Source: Rhodobacter sp.
GTDB lineage: Bacteria > Pseudomonadota > Alphaproteobacteria > Rhodobacterales > Rhodobacteraceae
Direction: 5' to 3'
Assembly: GCA_027482795.1 (NCBI GenBank)
Contig: JAIXVS010000370.1
Coordinates: 1-14,837 of the forward strand
Length of the DNA: 14,837 nucleotides
Shown: piece after piece, positions 14,703 to 14,837 of the stretch
How the letters are laid out: each line of letters opens with the position of its first letter
Position numbering within the stretch: position 1 is the first letter of the stretch
Made by a program: the position numbers and the translations under genes
The notes under the pieces: generated by a model
Databases searched by the model: none
What the model saw: only the letters and a program-made list of their open reading frames with translations
What the model was told of the DNA's origin: nothing

Positions 14703-14837
14703 CTACTTAGGCCCCGTGGGCGCGTATTCCAGTGCCGCTTCGCGGAACTGTTTGTCGTACAAAGCGCGGAAAAGGCCGTCTTTTTTGTCAAGAAGCTCGC
14801 GCAGCGTGCCCTTTTCTTTGATCTCGCCGCCTTCAAC
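14703..14837 (-). CDS. ABC transporter ATPase (MsbA-like exporter), C-terminal fragment
   Basis: On the minus strand the frame from the window edge to TAG (complement of 14703-14705) encodes 44 residues. It begins VEGGEIKEKGTLRELLDKKD and contains GLFRALYDKQFREAA. This matches the end of the nucleotide-binding domain of exporter-type ABC proteins: the 'G-x-I-x-E-x-G-T-x-x-E-L' strand after the H-loop, then the terminal helix with 'Y-x-x-Q'. Such proteins are usually about 580-620 residues with six membrane helices; the rest lies beyond the window. The motif match is short, so the subfamily is not certain. A lipid or polysaccharide exporter would fit beside this cluster, but the opposite direction shows it is a separate transcription unit. 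Base composition seems more GC-rich than in the cluster. Confidence 0.72.
   Translation of the reverse strand, partial: VEGGEIKEKGTLRELLDKKDGLFRALYDKQFREAALEYAPTGPK

Noticed and set aside
1..14837. CRISPR array, tRNA, rRNA or insertion sequence
   Set aside because: I see no regularly spaced repeats, no tRNA cloverleaf or rRNA segments, and no transposase or flanking inverted repeats.

Overview
The window is a surface-polysaccharide biosynthesis region of a Gram-negative bacterium. Gene style (ATGA and GTGA stop/start overlaps, moderate GC, a PseF/NeuA-PseG fusion and a TPR-plus-GT2 transferase) suggests a marine alphaproteobacterium of the Rhodobacterales type. That is an inference from general resemblance; no taxonomic marker is present. 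All genes but the last run on the + strand.

Region A (1-3422) is a compact run: the 3' end of a sugar C-methyltransferase-like gene, glucose-1-phosphate cytidylyltransferase (rfbF), a GtrB/DPM1-like membrane glycosyltransferase, and a Gfo/Idh/MocA oxidoreductase. RfbF makes CDP-glucose, the entry to CDP-linked deoxysugars. The methyltransferase end fits a branched or modified deoxysugar. The CDP-glucose dehydratase is not in the window.

Region B (3423-6414) breaks the compact layout. It has about 780 bases without a convincing gene, then an acyltransferase-3/SGNH gene with one in-frame TAA stop inside the SGNH domain. The open frame continues without a shift to the family's expected end, so this is a fresh-looking nonsense pseudogene (or a sequencing error).

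Region C (6415-14602) is a second run: galE, a TPR-plus-GT2 glycosyltransferase, a fused CMP-nonulosonate cytidylyltransferase/PseG-type hydrolase, a QHG-motif GT-B-like protein of unassigned family, a NeuB/PseI-type nonulosonate synthase, and a polysaccharide pyruvyl transferase family protein. Together the fusion and the synthase cover three late steps of a pseudaminic-acid-like pathway: removal of UDP, condensation with PEP, and CMP activation. The early steps (dehydratase, aminotransferase, N-acetyltransferase) must lie elsewhere. The GT-B-like protein between them is the best candidate for the nonulosonate transferase.

Region D (14603-14837) holds a palindrome-rich convergent intergenic segment and, on the minus strand, the last 44 codons of what looks like an exporter-type ABC transporter ATPase. 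This opposing gene marks the right border of the + strand run.
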